DNA from: Moryella indoligenes
GTDB taxonomy: Bacteria; Bacillota; Clostridia; Lachnospirales; Lachnospiraceae
DNA: 30,106 nucleotides
NCBI RefSeq assembly: GCF_030812885.1
Contig: NZ_JAUSTO010000019.1
Location: 1 to 30,106, forward strand
Reading direction: 5' to 3'
This document shows, piece by piece, positions 28,578-30,106 of the stretch. The number at the start of each line of letters is the position of its first letter. Position 1 is the first letter of the stretch. Below the pieces are notes generated by a model. The model was not told the origin of the DNA and ran no database searches. It saw only the letters and a list, made by a program, of their open reading frames with translations. Made by a program: the position numbers and the translations under genes.

Positions 28578-29285
28578 TTATCCCCACTGTTCTGCCATAG
28601 CTCGCGCTATTCCCGGAAACGTTTTCGACCTCATAATAGGATCACGCTCTTTGCGCCCTGGAAACTTTTTATAATTCCCGTGTACGTCTTTATACCCTCC
28701 GTTTACATAAGGTTCATGATGCTCTATGATCTTTGTGGGCTTGAGCGGCGGCAACCCTTTCAGCCAGAGACATGTCCGCTTGCTGTATGGATGCCCGTAC
28801 TCATAGGGCTGTATCGCCTGTGTGTACTCCGGCAAACCAACGATTTTCATAGGCGTGGGATTTTCAACCGCGATCTTGAAGCAATCAGCGTTTAAAAATT
28901 TCACAAAAAACTCTTTTGCCGCCAGCACCTTTTTATACCTTTCCTCGACAATTTTCCCCTTCACTCGCAGCCTCACCGCTCCGGCGTTAGTCAGATACGT
29001 GCATGGTGGGTGTGCAATAATCAAGTCCCATCCATCGGGAAATTCATGTTCGGCTCCGTCCATCGTAACAAACTGAATTCCCTCAAAACTTCCGAACCCC
29101 TCGTAGTGATTTTCATGAATCCCCGGGTTTATGACCTCAAGTGCATCTCCCTTGATGTGCCACTCCGGATGTCCTCCGGAGCATTCGATAACATCGCAAC
29201 TGTATGCTTCATGCCCCCGCTCCCGAAAGGCTTTGCAAACAGCTTGCGATTCCTCACATGCTACCAAAACTCGCATTACTCGCAT
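28578..29285 (-). CDS. DNA cytosine methyltransferase-like protein
   Basis: 235-aa SAM-dependent methyltransferase of the short phage type. SAM-binding start VLVACEESQAVCKAFRERGHEAYSCDV (6-32), where the family has a 'FSG-G' loop; the catalytic-type motif AHPPCTYLTNAG (91-102) with Cys95 following the PP pair; and IAVENPTPM (138-146), corresponding to the ENV motif. It lacks an obvious separate target-recognition domain. Probable role: modify phage or host DNA cytosines, for instance to avoid restriction. AGGAGGAGAGTAGATCAAA precedes the ATG; a second ATG three codons later is closer to ideal spacing for none. Confidence 0.8.
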   Translation of the reverse strand: MRVMRVLVACEESQAVCKAFRERGHEAYSCDVIECSGGHPEWHIKGDALEVINPGIHENHYEGFGSFEGIQFVTMDGAEHEFPDGWDLIIAHPPCTYLTNAGAVRLRVKGKIVEERYKKVLAAKEFFVKFLNADCFKIAVENPTPMKIVGLPEYTQAIQPYEYGHPYSKRTCLWLKGLPPLKPTKIIEHHEPYVNGGYKDVHGNYKKFPGRKERDPIMRSKTFPGIARAMAEQWG

Positions 29286-29291
29286 TTTGAT

Positions 29292-29378
29292 CTACTCTCC
29301 TCCTCGTATCTTCTTCGCGCCCCCGCGAAAAATGTACCATATAGCCGCCAAGTACGGGGGCTTCTGCTTATATGCCAT
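29292..29378 (-). CDS. 28-aa basic phage peptide
   Basis: MAYKQKPPYLAAIWYIF followed by RGGAKKIRGGE. It has a strong GGGGGAGGG site 8 nt before the ATG and sits 6 bp before the methyltransferase gene, whose own ribosome-binding site lies in its final codons. The hydrophobic core with a basic tail could bind a membrane. Unknown function; translational coupling to the methyltransferase is likely. A hairpin (CACCCC-ACAA-GGGGTG, about 29393-29408) partly overlaps its ribosome-binding site. Confidence 0.6.
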   Translation of the reverse strand: MAYKQKPPYLAAIWYIFRGGAKKIRGGE

Positions 29379-29415
29379 AGTCAAATCCCTCCCCCACCCC
29401 TTGTGGGGTGTGATT

Positions 29416-29979
29416 TTAGATTTTGAAAGCGGGACGCACACCGTTAGCGTAGGAAGCGCTGTAGTAGCCAGCATGGTCGTAGCAGTTGACAAAGGCAAAG
29501 GCAGCAGCGGTATACTCAACCACATTTTGCAGCCAATACCACTCCCACTTCCCGGAATTTTCCCCCTGGAACGCAATGCGGTTTCTGCTGTCTTTCATAC
29601 ACTCCCACTGCTCAACCTTGTCACTTTCCTCTGCGCCATAAGAGTTCTCTCCAAAAATCTCACGCTCTGTGGGGAGTCGGAGCAGGTCACCGTTCTCAAG
29701 CGGCAACAGGCGGTTACGCAGTTCAACCGGGAACCTGTCAAGAATTTTCCCGTTGAGAATGCCCCGCAAGTCAGAAGCAAAGTACCCGCCCTCATTGGTG
29801 TCCTTACAGTTCATGCAGTACGCTTTCTTCAAGCAGTCCACAAAGCAGAACAGCATACCATCCTGTTCCTGCTTTACAGCCATTGCTTCCACTTCTTCAC
29901 CATCGGTAAGGTTAAAGGAGATAACATCACCAATTTTGTACTCATTGGTTTCTATCTCATTCGTTCTAAACAACTTCAT
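29416..29979 (-). CDS. DUF6273-type protein with C-type-lectin/FGE-like C-terminus
   Basis: 187-aa protein. The pattern GDVISFNL near the start, LLRLPTEREIFGENSYG in the middle, and GKWEWYWLQNV...FAFVNCYDHAGYYSASYANGVRPAFKI at the end is the DUF6273 pattern, usually a ligand-display fold related to formylglycine-generating enzyme and C-type lectins. No catalytic site is seen. In gut phages such C-termini are sometimes the variable target of a diversity-generating retroelement; no reverse transcriptase is in this window. AGGAGG lies 8 nt before the ATG. Function unknown. Confidence 0.75.
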   Translation of the reverse strand: MKLFRTNEIETNEYKIGDVISFNLTDGEEVEAMAVKQEQDGMLFCFVDCLKKAYCMNCKDTNEGGYFASDLRGILNGKILDRFPVELRNRLLPLENGDLLRLPTEREIFGENSYGAEESDKVEQWECMKDSRNRIAFQGENSGKWEWYWLQNVVEYTAAAFAFVNCYDHAGYYSASYANGVRPAFKI

Positions 29980-30037
29980 TGTTAAGTCCTCCTATTGTTC
30001 ATTGTTTGATAGCTTAGAGACAGGATGTAATCTTCAC

Positions 30038-30106
30038 TCACAGTTCTTTCTCCCATCTGGTCTTCATTTCATGTGGTATCTGCTGCCCTCTATCCCTTCC
30101 CCCCGT
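30038..30106 (-). CDS. Possible C-terminal end of an upstream gene (partial)
   Basis: A minus-strand frame is open from the right edge for 22 codons (ending IPHEMKTRWEKEL) and stops at TGA 30038-30040. Its ending is immediately followed by a GTG frame of 19 codons that contains the AGGAGG of the DUF6273 gene. Too short to assign; it may be the tail of a real gene outside the window. Confidence 0.35.
   Translation of the reverse strand, partial: TGGRDRGQQIPHEMKTRWEKEL

Noticed and set aside
29379..29576. Longer form (94 aa) of the 28-aa peptide gene.
   Set aside because: The extension is out of frame over the DUF6273 gene and low in complexity; the strong ribosome-binding site is at the internal ATG 29378.
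1..30106. Integrase, att site, replication genes or defence system such as CRISPR-Cas or restriction endonuclease.
   Set aside because: No frame on either strand shows such domains; only a lone methyltransferase is present.

Overview
The window is the late half of an integrated, tailed, contractile-tail (myovirus-type) prophage in a Gram-positive host, most likely a gut-type Clostridium relative. Supporting this are strong AGGAGG ribosome-binding sites before almost every gene, several TTG starts, an A118-like holin, an XhlA-like lysis protein and an ArpU/RinA-type late regulator. The host family is an inference; no chromosomal host gene, integrase or attachment site is visible.

Layout. The late genes lie on the minus strand and read from right to left. 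30106-27058: end of an upstream phage block, with a DUF6273-type protein, a 28-aa peptide, a cytosine-methyltransferase-like protein, five or so small phage proteins and the late-transcription regulator. 27057-23500: an accessory island that breaks the late cluster. It holds five small plus-strand genes (36 aa, GNAT acetyltransferase, 89 aa, 130 aa, 176 aa) and two minus-strand ribbon-helix-helix (RHH) repressor genes, with palindrome-rich divergent promoters. 23490-22930: a gene-free stretch upstream of terminase, the natural place for a late promoter and a cos site. 22920-1: the packaging-head-tail-lysis operon.

The virion is a mosaic. The head module is lambda-like: two small-terminase-type proteins, GpA-type large terminase, a gpW-like joiner, gpB-type portal, ClpP-type protease with an internal scaffold start, decoration protein, gpE-type capsid, a joining protein and a Z-type tail completion protein. 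The tail is P2-like: sheath, tube, chaperone with a programmed -1 frameshift, tape measure, X, D, V, U, gp25/W, J, I and two fibre genes. Lysis follows: XhlA-like protein, holin, a small unknown gene, GH24 lysozyme running off the left edge. Most genes are translationally coupled by 4- or 8-bp overlaps.

The late transcript is interrupted by five intrinsic-terminator-like hairpins: in the leader before terminase, right after the capsid gene, right after the tail-tube gene, and on either side of the small gene before lysozyme. This suggests either antitermination or graded read-through that favours capsid and tube.

The most unusual signal is in the accessory island. Three successive plus-strand ORFs are each followed, within 0-8 nt of the stop codon, by a compact three-way-junction-like element. 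Two of these share identical sequence in one arm but have different, compensated bases in the other stems, which points to a conserved folded RNA or single-stranded DNA structure. ORF plus 3' structured element looks like a cassette arrangement. I cannot assign it to a known RNA family.
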